64,000 bases of DNA from Candidatus Desulfovibrio trichonymphae (lineage in GTDB: Bacteria > Desulfobacterota > Desulfovibrionia > Desulfovibrionales > Desulfovibrionaceae): NCBI RefSeq assembly GCF_002355955.1, contig NZ_AP017368.1, positions 124,001-188,000 on the forward strand, in the 5' to 3' direction. Positions 56,823-64,000 of the stretch are shown piece by piece. A program made the position numbers and the translations under genes. Within the stretch, counting starts at the first letter, position 1. Each line of letters opens with the position of its first letter. The notes under the pieces are model-generated. The model saw only the letters and a program-made list of their open reading frames with translations, ran no database searches and was not told the DNA's origin.

Positions 56823-57445
56823 AAGAGCGTTATGACGATGTGGATGAATATATCGCCGACCTGAAAAACGAAATTGAAGGCAACGTCCAGTGCGCGAACC
56901 ATTATTACAACCTCGGCCTTGCGTTGCTCTCCAAGCGGGATTTTGTGGCCGCGGAAGACGCGCTGCTGAACGCCGTGCGTAACTCGCCGCATCTGGCTGA
57001 AGCCTTTGTGCAGCTTGGCGGCATATGTCTTCAACGCGACGATTTGGACGGCTGTTTGCGCTATAACGAAGAGGCGGCAAAGTGCAGGGCCAAATTCCCT
57101 GTGCCGTGGAGTAATATAGCGTTTGTACATTTGCAGCGCGGCGAGCCGGACAAGGCCATTGAGGCCGTCAAAAAAGCCTTGAAATGGGACACGAAATTCG
57201 TACAGGCAAAAAACGCGCTCGCAACGGCGTTGTATATGAAGGGGGATTTCAAGGCATGTGAAGAGACATGCAGGGAAATATTGCGTGAAGAACCTGCCTT
57301 TGCTCCGGCCTGGAACAATCTGGCGCTCGCCCTCTTTGATCAGCGGAACTACGCGGGAGCGGTGGAAGCCGCGGACAGGGCCGTGGAATTCGGCTTTGAG
57401 CCGGCCGAGGGTTTTCTGGAAGAATTGCGGCCGTGCAGGGCATAG
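56819..57445 (+). CDS. Tetratricopeptide repeat protein
   Basis: 208 residues, with TPR-like 34-residue units: NHYYNLGLALLSKRDFVAAEDALLNAV, AEAFVQLGGICLQRDDLDGC, VPWSNIAFVHLQRGEPDKAI, and PAWNNLALALFDQRNYAGAVEA. These make about five repeats over residues 20-195. TPRs form a superhelix that binds other proteins. It starts inside the stop of the preceding gene. No signal peptide is seen, so a cytoplasmic scaffold or chaperone role is likely; the partner is unknown. Confidence 0.82.
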   Translation: MKERYDDVDEYIADLKNEIEGNVQCANHYYNLGLALLSKRDFVAAEDALLNAVRNSPHLAEAFVQLGGICLQRDDLDGCLRYNEEAAKCRAKFPVPWSNIAFVHLQRGEPDKAIEAVKKALKWDTKFVQAKNALATALYMKGDFKACEETCREILREEPAFAPAWNNLALALFDQRNYAGAVEAADRAVEFGFEPAEGFLEELRPCRA

Positions 57446-57609
57446 AGTGCCTGCATTTTTGCCTGAATCTGCAATATATTATGGCAGGAGGAGAATTTTT
57501 TATATCCTATTATGAACGACTCAGGACTTTTCGGCATGTTTTGTGTGTATTTCAGCACAGGGTCTTATCCTCGCATTTTTTGTGACGCAAAACGGAAGGA
57601 GAACTCTGC
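57446..57609. other. Gap after the TPR gene
   Basis: A GC-to-AT transition begins here. I see no gene except an unsupported 72-codon frame beginning at 57,512. Confidence 0.35.
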
Positions 57610-57699
57610 ATGGATATGGAGTATCGTGTCCGTAATCACGATCTGGTCATTTGTCTGGAAAATCTGTACGACAAAATTGACGACTCTCTACTCTCATGA
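57610..57699 (+). CDS. Possible 29-residue small protein
   Basis: AAGGAG (57,596-57,601) sits eight bases before ATG 57,610, the best-spaced ribosome site in this stretch. The frame encodes MDMEYRVRNHDLVICLENLY, then DKIDDSLLS and a TGA. The adjacent frame continues with SHEEKHRVLQQS, so the gene may be a slightly longer protein broken by a one-base shift. I do not recognise it. It precedes the acquired restriction pair. Confidence 0.3.
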   Translation: MDMEYRVRNHDLVICLENLYDKIDDSLLS

Positions 57700-57950
57700 G
57701 GAAAAACATAGGGTTCTGCAACAATCTTAAATTATATTATGATAAGCGGCATGACATGAACTGCTCCTTGAATTCGAATCTGCGTGCAGACCGCCCTATT
57801 ATTTTGAAAAACATATCTGGGGATGTGTGTTAGTTTATGCTATGTTTAAAATTTTAGAGGATTATGCCATGTTATTTTTGAGAAAATCAATGGCACACAG
57901 GGCAATTTTGGACATCTTTTTAACTTTTTAGCCGGACAGCATTGGTAAAA
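57700..57950. other. AT-rich leader of the methyltransferase
   Basis: Strongly AT-rich with several short frames (for example MLFLRKSMAHRAILDIFLTF from 57,869, ending at a TAG). No gene is convincing; the promoter of the restriction pair probably lies here. Confidence 0.35.
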
Positions 57951-59525
57951 ATGGTTGCAACAGCAAAATTATTGACAGTAAAAGAAGCAAGTGAGTGGGC
58001 TACAAACTATATTGAAAAAAGTGTAACCCCTTCTAATATTACATATCTTATACAATACGGGAGAGTTAAAAAGATAGGTGAAAATGGTACTGCGCTAGTT
58101 TCCCAACGTGATTTGATGAATTATTACCAGTCATATAAAGGCTCACGCGAAGTGCATTTCAAAGAACGCCTAGGTGACGATTTGAATTGGGCACTGTCAT
58201 TTGAGCAATATAAGGAAGCTGAAACAACTAAACATGTCCATAGATTACATCCATATAAAGGTAAGTTTATTCCACAGCTTGTAGAATATTTTCTTGATGG
58301 CCATACTGACAACTTCAAGACTGAAACGTATTTTAACAAGGGTGATATAATTCTTGACCCTTTTTCTGGAAGTGGCACGACAATGGTACAGGCAAGTGAA
58401 TTGGGCTTGCACGCTATTGGAATTGATATTTCAGCATTTAATTCGTTAATAGGAAACTGCAAAGTCACAAAATACAATATTTCTGATTTGTGGTGCGAGA
58501 TAATACAGATAACAAATAATCTGGAATTTTTTATCAAAAATTCTCATATTGTCGAGTTTGAAGAAAAGCTTTTGCGAGAATTAAATGCTTTTAATAATAA
58601 ATATTTTCCTGTTCAAAATTACATATACCGCTTGCGAAATAAATTAATCAATGAAAGGGAATATGGAGTAGAAAAAGAAAAACTATTTTTATTAATATAT
58701 GAACGCTTAGTCAGTGAATATGGTATAAAATTACAGCAAGATAAAAGTAAAACTTTTTTAGATAAATGGTATTCACAACATATTCGCAATGAAATTGATT
58801 TGATTTTTGGAGAAATTAAAAAGATTCAAAATAGTAATACAAAAAAAATAATTAGTGTGATACTCAGTCGAACAATTAGGAGTTGTAGGGCAACAACTCA
58901 TGCAGATTTGGCTACGTTGATTAAACCTGTAACAACGACATATTATTGTAGTAAACATGGAAAAATATGTAAGCCTCTATTTTCAACTTTGAAATGGTGG
59001 AAAACGTATTCAAAAGATACAGTTAAACGATTGCTGCAATTTGATAAACTAAGAACTAATACATTTCAATGTTGTCTTACTGGTGATAGTAGGAATCTTA
59101 ATATTTTTGAACAAATAAAAAATAGAAATGAAAAGTTTAGTCATCTGCTTGAACAGCAAAAAATTAATGGTATCTTTTCTTCACCTCCCTATGTTGGGTT
59201 GATAAATTATCACGAGCAACATGCGTATGCTTACGATTTATACGGTTTTGAGAGGAGCGACGAACAGGAAATTGGGCCGCTTTTTAAGGGACAAGGTAAA
59301 GAAGCAAAACGAGGTTATATTCAAGGTATAAGTGATGTATTAAATAATTGTAAAAAATATTTTACAGATGATTATAATGTGTTTCTTGTAGCAAATGATA
59401 AATATAATATGTATCCAACAATTGCAGAAATCGTTGGAATGCAAATTATTAAACAATTTAGAAGGCCTGTATTAAATAGAACTGAAAAGGATAAAGCAGC
59501 GTATTCAGAAACAATATTTCATTAG
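57951..59525 (+). CDS. Type II DNA methyltransferase with N-terminal HTH
   Basis: 524 residues from ATG 57951 (a TTG nine bases earlier is in frame). Residues 5-70 look like an excisionase/MerR-type helix-turn-helix (TVKEASEWATNYIEKSVTPS). The methyltransferase follows with a motif X-like segment (HPYKGKFIPQLVEYFLDG), motif I DPFSGSGTT (about 136-144) and, after an insert of nearly 270 residues, motif IV SPPY (411-414). The order X-I-insert-IV and SPPY suggest an N4-cytosine or N6-adenine amino-methyltransferase. The insert would be the target-recognition domain. Very AT-rich. The next gene, ten bases on, is a restriction enzyme it should protect against. Confidence 0.82.
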   Translation: MVATAKLLTVKEASEWATNYIEKSVTPSNITYLIQYGRVKKIGENGTALVSQRDLMNYYQSYKGSREVHFKERLGDDLNWALSFEQYKEAETTKHVHRLHPYKGKFIPQLVEYFLDGHTDNFKTETYFNKGDIILDPFSGSGTTMVQASELGLHAIGIDISAFNSLIGNCKVTKYNISDLWCEIIQITNNLEFFIKNSHIVEFEEKLLRELNAFNNKYFPVQNYIYRLRNKLINEREYGVEKEKLFLLIYERLVSEYGIKLQQDKSKTFLDKWYSQHIRNEIDLIFGEIKKIQNSNTKKIISVILSRTIRSCRATTHADLATLIKPVTTTYYCSKHGKICKPLFSTLKWWKTYSKDTVKRLLQFDKLRTNTFQCCLTGDSRNLNIFEQIKNRNEKFSHLLEQQKINGIFSSPPYVGLINYHEQHAYAYDLYGFERSDEQEIGPLFKGQGKEAKRGYIQGISDVLNNCKKYFTDDYNVFLVANDKYNMYPTIAEIVGMQIIKQFRRPVLNRTEKDKAAYSETIFH

Positions 59526-59534
59526 CCGGCGTCG

Positions 59535-60221
59535 ATGCCTTTTCATTTTCGGCTATTGGGCAAAGATAAAATGGCCTTGTATTCATTTATTCATTCGTTG
59601 AGTACTAATTTTGGAACAAGTATTTTTGAACCTGTTGCTAAATTTTTAGCTAGTTTAAATTTTGTAAAAGCAGAAACGCAGCAAACTGCAGGATCTCAAA
59701 TTTCTAATGAAGCACAGAGAGTTATTCAGAGTATTATGGACGATCTCAGTAGAGCAGCTACAACTCCAAACAAAATCAAAGAAATAAAAGATATTAGAGC
59801 CGTTTGTAGCAGAGGAAAAATAAACACTGTAAAACCTACAAAAGTTGATCTGAAATTGGTTTCAAATAATGAAACAATTTATCTCATTGATATTAAAACT
59901 GCTAAACCTAATGCAGGCGCTTTTAAAGAGTTTAAAAGAACACTTTTGGAGTGGGTTGCAACTACACTTGCAGATCATCCAAATGCAAAAATTCAAACAT
60001 TAATTGCAATACCGTACAATCCATACGAACCGAAACCATATCATCGGTGGACTATGCGTGGAATGCTTGACCTTGATAACGAACTAAAAGTTGCAGAAGG
60101 GTTTTGGGATTTTCTTGGAGGGTGTGGTACCTACACTGAATTACTTGATTGTTTTGAACGAGCAGGGCTTGAATTACGACCTGAGATAGATGACTATTTC
60201 TTACGTTTTAACAATATATAA
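59535..60221 (+). CDS. Type II restriction endonuclease (TdeIII-like)
   Basis: 228 residues; ATG 59535 is used, with ATG 59571 possible. A PD-(D/E)xK-type core is visible as VDLKLVSNNETIYLIDIKTAK (Asp105, then Asp119-Ile-Lys121). FKRTLLEWVATTLADHPNAK and AIPYNPYEPKPYHRWTMRG followed by MLDLDNELKVAEGFWDFLGG recall the TdeIII family of restriction enzymes. The tight link and shared AT-rich composition with the methyltransferase make a type II restriction-modification pair. The recognition site cannot be read from the sequence. Part of an acquired island. Confidence 0.72.
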   Translation: MPFHFRLLGKDKMALYSFIHSLSTNFGTSIFEPVAKFLASLNFVKAETQQTAGSQISNEAQRVIQSIMDDLSRAATTPNKIKEIKDIRAVCSRGKINTVKPTKVDLKLVSNNETIYLIDIKTAKPNAGAFKEFKRTLLEWVATTLADHPNAKIQTLIAIPYNPYEPKPYHRWTMRGMLDLDNELKVAEGFWDFLGGCGTYTELLDCFERAGLELRPEIDDYFLRFNNI

Positions 60222-60223
60222 AA

Positions 60224-60245
60224 GATTAGAATTATATATCTAATC
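60224..60245 (+). terminator. AT-rich hairpin after restriction gene
   Basis: GATTAGA (60,224-60,230) and TCTAATC (60,239-60,245) form a 7-bp stem three bases after the restriction gene stop. It is AT-rich and weak; it marks the end of the acquired pair. Confidence 0.4.
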
Positions 60246-60291
60246 GCTGATGACTTCTAGTCAATATCGTGACTATACCATCTAGATAATT

Positions 60292-61353
60292 TTAATAGCA
60301 AAATGCTCTAAGCTGGCCGCAAGCGGCCTCAATATCCTGCCCCTTGCTTCTGCGAAAAACAGCCGTAATATGCCGTTTCCATAAACATTGTTCAAAAGCG
60401 AGTACGCGTGCCTTGTCAGGCGCTTCATACGACGCGCCTGTAATGGGGTTATAGGCAATGAGGTTGAGCTTGCCCTTGACGTCGCCAACAATGCGGGCGA
60501 GTTTTCGCGCATGTTCTGGCGTGTCGTTGACGTTGCGCATCAGCAGGTATTCCAAGGTGATCCGTTCCCGTGTCTTGAGTGGATATGTCTTGAGCGCCGC
60601 CAGCAGTTCATCAAGCGGCCAGCGCGCGGCTTTGGGCATGAGCCGCGCGCGCAGCGTCTGATTGGGCGCATGCAGCGACACCGCAAGGTACGCGAGGCCG
60701 CTTTCGCCGAGTGCTGCAAGACCTTTTTGAATGCCGCATGTGGAAACGGTAATGCGGCGCGGGGAAAAGCCGAGCCCTTGTGTGCTGTTCAGAGCGGCGA
60801 GCGAACGCATGACTTCGTCAAGATTGAGCAAGGGCTCGCCCATGCCCATAAAAACAAGATTGCGTAACGTGGGGCGGTCCGGCCGCGTATCCCCCAGATG
60901 GGCGCGAGCTACCAGTATCTGCCCCAGAATTTCGGCCATGTCCATATTGCGTTCAAAACCCGCCTGGCCGGTGGCGCAAAAAGTGCAGCCCATGGCGCAG
61001 CCGACTTGGGAAGACAGGCACTGCGTCCAGCGGCGCATGCCGTCGCGCGCATCAGAGGGAATCAGCACGCTTTCCACAAGCGCCCCGTCGTGAAGCCGCA
61101 GCAGAAATTTTGTCGTGCCGTCCTGGCTTTTCCTGATGAGCACGGTTTCAGGCCAGCCTATATATGCCCGCTCGGCCAGACGCGCCCGGCAGTCTTTGGA
61201 GATATTGCTCATGGAAGCAAAGTCACGGGCTGTTTTTTGCCAGAGCCATTGCCAGACCTGCACTGCCCGGAACAGCGGTTCACAGAGCTCGGTCCGCATC
61301 CAGTCCGTCAGTTCCCGCAGGGTGAAATTGAGCAGATTGATCACGACACGCAC
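60292..61353 (-). CDS. rlmN: 23S rRNA/tRNA adenine-C2 methyltransferase RlmN
   Basis: 353 residues. The radical SAM cluster ligands are Cys119, Cys123 and Cys126 (VGCAMGCTFCATGQAG). The additional Cys112 (QCLSSQVGC) and Cys345 (GQDIEAACGQL) match the mechanistic cysteines of RlmN. LVFMGMGEPLLNLDEVMRSL is a typical RlmN/Cfr block. It methylates A2503 of 23S rRNA and A37 of some tRNAs. RlmN is much more likely than Cfr, because no resistance context is present and this is a chromosomal housekeeping position. Confidence 0.96.
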   Translation of the reverse strand: MRVVINLLNFTLRELTDWMRTELCEPLFRAVQVWQWLWQKTARDFASMSNISKDCRARLAERAYIGWPETVLIRKSQDGTTKFLLRLHDGALVESVLIPSDARDGMRRWTQCLSSQVGCAMGCTFCATGQAGFERNMDMAEILGQILVARAHLGDTRPDRPTLRNLVFMGMGEPLLNLDEVMRSLAALNSTQGLGFSPRRITVSTCGIQKGLAALGESGLAYLAVSLHAPNQTLRARLMPKAARWPLDELLAALKTYPLKTRERITLEYLLMRNVNDTPEHARKLARIVGDVKGKLNLIAYNPITGASYEAPDKARVLAFEQCLWKRHITAVFRRSKGQDIEAACGQLRAFCY

Positions 61354-61400
61354 TGATCCGCGATGTTATATATGCTTTTGGTTGCCTGCACCGTCTTGTG

Positions 61401-62429
61401 TCAGCCGTCGACGGGCTGCGGCAAAGCCGTGCCGGCGCGCCGCAGTTTGCGGGTCTGCAGGCGCTGCAGCACAAAATCAGACAGTTTGACGCCGGCGGGC
61501 ACGGCAGAGAACGGAAATTCCGCCCGCCCCATATTGCGGTGACCGCCCGCTTTGCCTATGTCATGAAAGCAGGCGTCGGCGAGGCGGCCTATGTCTCTTC
61601 CGCCGTCGCCGCGAAAGACTACTACAACTACGCTCCTGTCAACGACGCCGCTGACGGCAATCCAGCGCAGGCCGTGCACCTTTGTGAAAAAATCCGCCAC
61701 GGCCACCAGCAGGTCCGCGCTGTTGACATTGTTCAGCGCGGCATATGCCCCGCTGCGGCAGTCAGTGAGCGAGCGGAAGGCGAGACCAAAGAGCGGCAGC
61801 CACTCACGCAGATATTCGCTACGGATGATCCTGCGCAGAAGGTTGTTGTCCGCATAACGCGAGAGCCATTGCCAAGCGCGCAGATCCCTGTCTCCACCGG
61901 CCCGTTCAAAGGTCGCCGTGTCGCTTCGGATGCCGTACAGCAGGGCCGTGGCGAGGCGGGCAGTAGGCCGTATTCGCAGGACGTGGAGAAAACGCGCCAG
62001 CATCGTACTGGCGGCGCCCAAGTCCGGACTGATAAAGCAGAACGTGTCCGCCGGAGCGGGGACGCAGGCTGCGTCGGGTGATGAAGGATGGTGGTCGATA
62101 ATCAAGGAAAAGGGAATCTCTTCAAAAGCCTTGTTGTGGTGTGGCTGCGAATCCACAATAGCAAAATGTGTGTACTGTGACGCCTTTTCCGGCTGCCAGA
62201 CTTTGACCGGAATGCGCAGATAGCGGATCATCGCCAGATTGTCCGGCCGAGTCACCGCATTGACGCGCATGATGTCAACGCTGTGCGTGCGGTGGAGCAT
62301 GATGCGCTGCAGGGTCAGGGCGCAGGCCAGCGCGTCGGGATCGGCATTGATTATGATGCACCAGCGATCCGTCTTGTCAAGACTTTGCCGCCAGTGTTTT
62401 ATGCGGGCAGTGTATTCGTTGTTCGTCAT
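61401..62429 (-). CDS. DHH-family phosphoesterase (NrnA-like)
   Basis: 342 residues. DHH-superfamily motifs in order: NADPDALACALTLQRIM (DxD near 29-31), AIVDSQPHHNKAF, LIIDHHPSSPDA (the DHH itself, about 107-114) and DTATFERAG; a C-terminal DHHA1-like half contains RNMGRAEFPFSAVPAGVKLSDFVLQRLQ. Relatives degrade short RNA oligonucleotides or pAp/c-di-AMP products; which applies here is unknown. AGGGAA precedes the ATG. It sits downstream of the M16 peptidase region on the same strand and 47 bases before rlmN. Confidence 0.85.
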   Translation of the reverse strand: MTNNEYTARIKHWRQSLDKTDRWCIIINADPDALACALTLQRIMLHRTHSVDIMRVNAVTRPDNLAMIRYLRIPVKVWQPEKASQYTHFAIVDSQPHHNKAFEEIPFSLIIDHHPSSPDAACVPAPADTFCFISPDLGAASTMLARFLHVLRIRPTARLATALLYGIRSDTATFERAGGDRDLRAWQWLSRYADNNLLRRIIRSEYLREWLPLFGLAFRSLTDCRSGAYAALNNVNSADLLVAVADFFTKVHGLRWIAVSGVVDRSVVVVVFRGDGGRDIGRLADACFHDIGKAGGHRNMGRAEFPFSAVPAGVKLSDFVLQRLQTRKLRRAGTALPQPVDG

Positions 62430-62515
62430 TTCTGTTCCCTGCCGGTATGCCCTGCGTTACCCGCCGCCTTGTCGGCACGGGCCGCAAATATGGGCAGCGC
62501 GGCTTTCACGCCAGG

Positions 62516-62827
62516 TCAGTGAAAAATTTTCGCCAGGTGCACGGCATGGTGGGGAAAACGAACCATTTGTTCCGGCAGATCTGAATCCAGCAGACAATCC
62601 TCACCATACCCCAAAAGATATTACACGTCCAGACAAAGGCCCAGCCCATAATCTCCAGGGAATCCGGCGCCCAGTTCCGCAATATCGCAACAGGCCACAT
62701 TTTTCGGCAGCAATGGCATACGGCTGCGGCTGTGCGGTTCGCAACGGATTCGCCGCATTGCATATTTGTACGCGTATCTTTCACTGCCCATTGCCGCAAT
62801 GGCTACAAAAGCTTTTGCACTGTCCAT
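62516..62827 (-). pseudogene. Small ORF with an in-frame stop, unknown family
   Basis: A single minus-strand phase of 104 codons, opened by an ATG that overlaps the M16 stop, runs MDSAKAFVAIAAMGSERYAY to GDYGLGLCLDV. A TAA (62,621-62,623) interrupts it, and it then goes on, without any shift, for 34 sense codons (YLLGYGEDCLLDSDLPEQMV, FPHHAVHLAKIFH) to a TGA at 62,516. Both halves look protein-like, so this is probably a gene broken by a nonsense mutation, or a 68-residue product with a chance extension. I do not recognise the family. Confidence 0.4.
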
Positions 62828-64000
62828 CCGCGCGTCTGTGCGGTTTCTTTTGCCTGCCGACCGCCAAGCACGCAGACAGCGCCTTTTTTTGCCACTTCCG
62901 CCAGCACGTCGGCAAATGCCCGAAAGTGCCTTGGCGTGACGGCGAACATTTCTTCGCGTATCTGCTGTCGGGTTTCGTCAGAATCGCGTGTCAGCCAGCG
63001 GAGCAAAGAGAGAGCCCCTTTTGCGTCGGGCAGCAAGTATGCGTCCATATCGCCGATGGCACCGACAATGGCGCGGGAGAGTTGTTCTGCGTCAGGAGTG
63101 ACGCTACGCAGAAAATCGGCCATGCCGTCAAAGGCGGCCAGAGTCTGATCAACATTGGGGTCGCGGTAGGAGGAACAGACAAGCGTGCCGCTCAGGCGGT
63201 CCAGCCCGCAGGAGGTGCCGTAGGCACCGCCGCGCACGCGCACTTGCTCCCAAAGCCGGCCCATGCGCAAATAGCGCAGAATCACACTTGCCGAGCCGTG
63301 ATAGCTGTAGCCCTGATCATAGATATTGGCGGCTTTGCCCACATAGTTGATCATGACAGGTGCCAGAAAGGCTTCGGCTTCCGGAAGGCTCATGGGCTGC
63401 GGCGGCAAGCTGTCGCCTTCCTCTCCTTCGGGAAGGGCGGCCAGCAGGGCACGCGCCTCGTTTTCGGCGCGGGCGATGCCGCAGCCCTCGGCCGTGCAGT
63501 CAAAAATTGCCCCGGCGCGGGCGAGGAGCAGACTGCGCAGTGTTTCCAAATCGCCGAGCAACGTTTCCGGCCGGGTTTTAAGCTGCTTGAGCAGATAGCG
63601 CACGGAATTAAGATATGTGAGGCCGCATGTGCGCTCGGCCAGAGCGTCCGCGCCGGTGAAGCGCGCGCGCAGCCTGAGGCTTACAGTCGCATTTCCGGCT
63701 GTCTGCAGAACGTATTCCAAACGGGCTTTCTCTTCCAGCAGCATCTGCTGCAGGCGTTCCGTCGCCGCTGCCGGGTCGTTCAAGTGCTCCAGCAAGATTT
63801 CCTGGAGGATTTGAAAAAGATCCGGAATTTTTTCATAAACCGTCTTTCCGGATATGCTCAAATAATTTATGATGCCGCGCTTGCCAAACGTTACGCCTGT
63901 CAGATGATTCGCCCCTACGCCGCCTGTTTTTGCCGCCACAAGTTCGCCGAATTGCGTAAAGTCGTGCCGTGCTGTTCCCAGTTCTGTGAGAGAGCGGACA
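62803..64000 (-). CDS. M16 (insulinase/PreP-like) peptidase, C-terminal part
   Basis: The frame is open to the edge of the window; upstream of the apparent GTG at 63939 the sequence continues sensibly (SLTELGTARHDFTQFGELVA), so the true start is beyond 64000. The visible 399 residues have the M16C-associated region: AAKTGGVGANHLTG (about 20-33) and later VRGGAYGTSCGLDRLSGTLVCSSYRDPN, the conserved R-G-G-A-Y-G block that lines the chamber of PreP-type presequence peptidases. The catalytic HxxEH would lie in the missing N-terminal half. It degrades small peptides. Downstream an interrupted small ORF overlaps its stop by 25 bases. Confidence 0.9.
   Translation of the reverse strand, partial: VRSLTELGTARHDFTQFGELVAAKTGGVGANHLTGVTFGKRGIINYLSISGKTVYEKIPDLFQILQEILLEHLNDPAAATERLQQMLLEEKARLEYVLQTAGNATVSLRLRARFTGADALAERTCGLTYLNSVRYLLKQLKTRPETLLGDLETLRSLLLARAGAIFDCTAEGCGIARAENEARALLAALPEGEEGDSLPPQPMSLPEAEAFLAPVMINYVGKAANIYDQGYSYHGSASVILRYLRMGRLWEQVRVRGGAYGTSCGLDRLSGTLVCSSYRDPNVDQTLAAFDGMADFLRSVTPDAEQLSRAIVGAIGDMDAYLLPDAKGALSLLRWLTRDSDETRQQIREEMFAVTPRHFRAFADVLAEVAKKGAVCVLGGRQAKETAQTRGWTVQKLL

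Overview
The window is a 64 kb stretch of a Gram-negative bacterial chromosome, most probably from the Desulfovibrionaceae (Desulfobacterota). This placement is inferred from gene content and protein style, not from a search. Supporting features are a split glycine decarboxylase (gcvPA/gcvPB) with a local lipoate ligase, a small 2x[4Fe-4S] ferredoxin of the Desulfovibrio type, a putative sulfolactate sulfo-lyase, the tig-clpP-clpX-lon and dnaX-ybaB-recR blocks, and short conserved proteins that I associate with Desulfovibrio. Most of the DNA is moderately GC-rich. Two patches are strikingly AT-rich: about 21.9-22.5 kb and 57.5-60.3 kb.

Layout. 0-9.4 kb: end of an MFS gene, a secreted nitroreductase-like protein, a metallophosphoesterase, then a minus-strand operon tatD-lplA-gcvT-gcvH-gcvPA-gcvPB, then a UDP-glucuronate decarboxylase. 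9.5-12.3 kb: tRNA-Pro and a wrecked type I restriction locus in which hsdM is fused to hsdR by deletion. 12.5-19.8 kb: ilvD, glnS, tRNA-Ser, a pseudouridine synthase/dephospho-CoA kinase fusion and an NlpC/P60 lipoprotein. 19.9-26.6 kb: an IS3-type remnant, then a putative organosulfonate locus (suyA, suyB, two tiny secreted proteins, a TctC binding protein, a TctA-TctB fusion permease and a decayed Ldh2-family dehydrogenase). 26.6-31.4 kb: a frameshifted MFS gene and an Mla/Mce lipid transport operon. 31.8-35.5 kb: tRNA-Glu, a large radical SAM protein and small conserved genes. 35.6-42.5 kb: rnc, then lon, clpX, clpP and tig on the other strand. 43.3-46.9 kb: ilvE and dnaX-ybaB-recR. 47-48.4 kb: a C40 peptidase and an IS630 remnant. 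48.4-57.4 kb: tyrS, a DUF362 ferredoxin-like protein, a DUF2156 protein, an ABC ATPase, cobT, a DegQ-like protease, ferredoxin, a YkgJ-type protein and a TPR protein. 58-60.2 kb: an AT-rich, apparently acquired methyltransferase plus restriction enzyme pair. 60.3-64 kb: rlmN, a DHH phosphoesterase, an interrupted small ORF and the C-terminal part of an M16 peptidase.

How the genes work together. LplA can attach lipoate to GcvH, which serves the GcvT and GcvPA/PB enzymes of glycine cleavage. The suy locus would import a sulfonated C3 acid through the tripartite transporter and split it into pyruvate and sulfite, and sulfite would be usable as an electron acceptor by a sulfite-reducing bacterium. 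MlaE/F/D plus a lipoprotein form an envelope lipid transporter.

A recurring theme is decay. There are at least four degraded protein loci (hsdM/hsdR, the Ldh2-type dehydrogenase, an MFS transporter and an ORF after the M16 peptidase), two transposase remnants and a possible antitoxin remnant, several broken by single-base shifts. This suggests ongoing genome erosion, as in host-associated lineages, although uncorrected homopolymer errors could explain individual cases.
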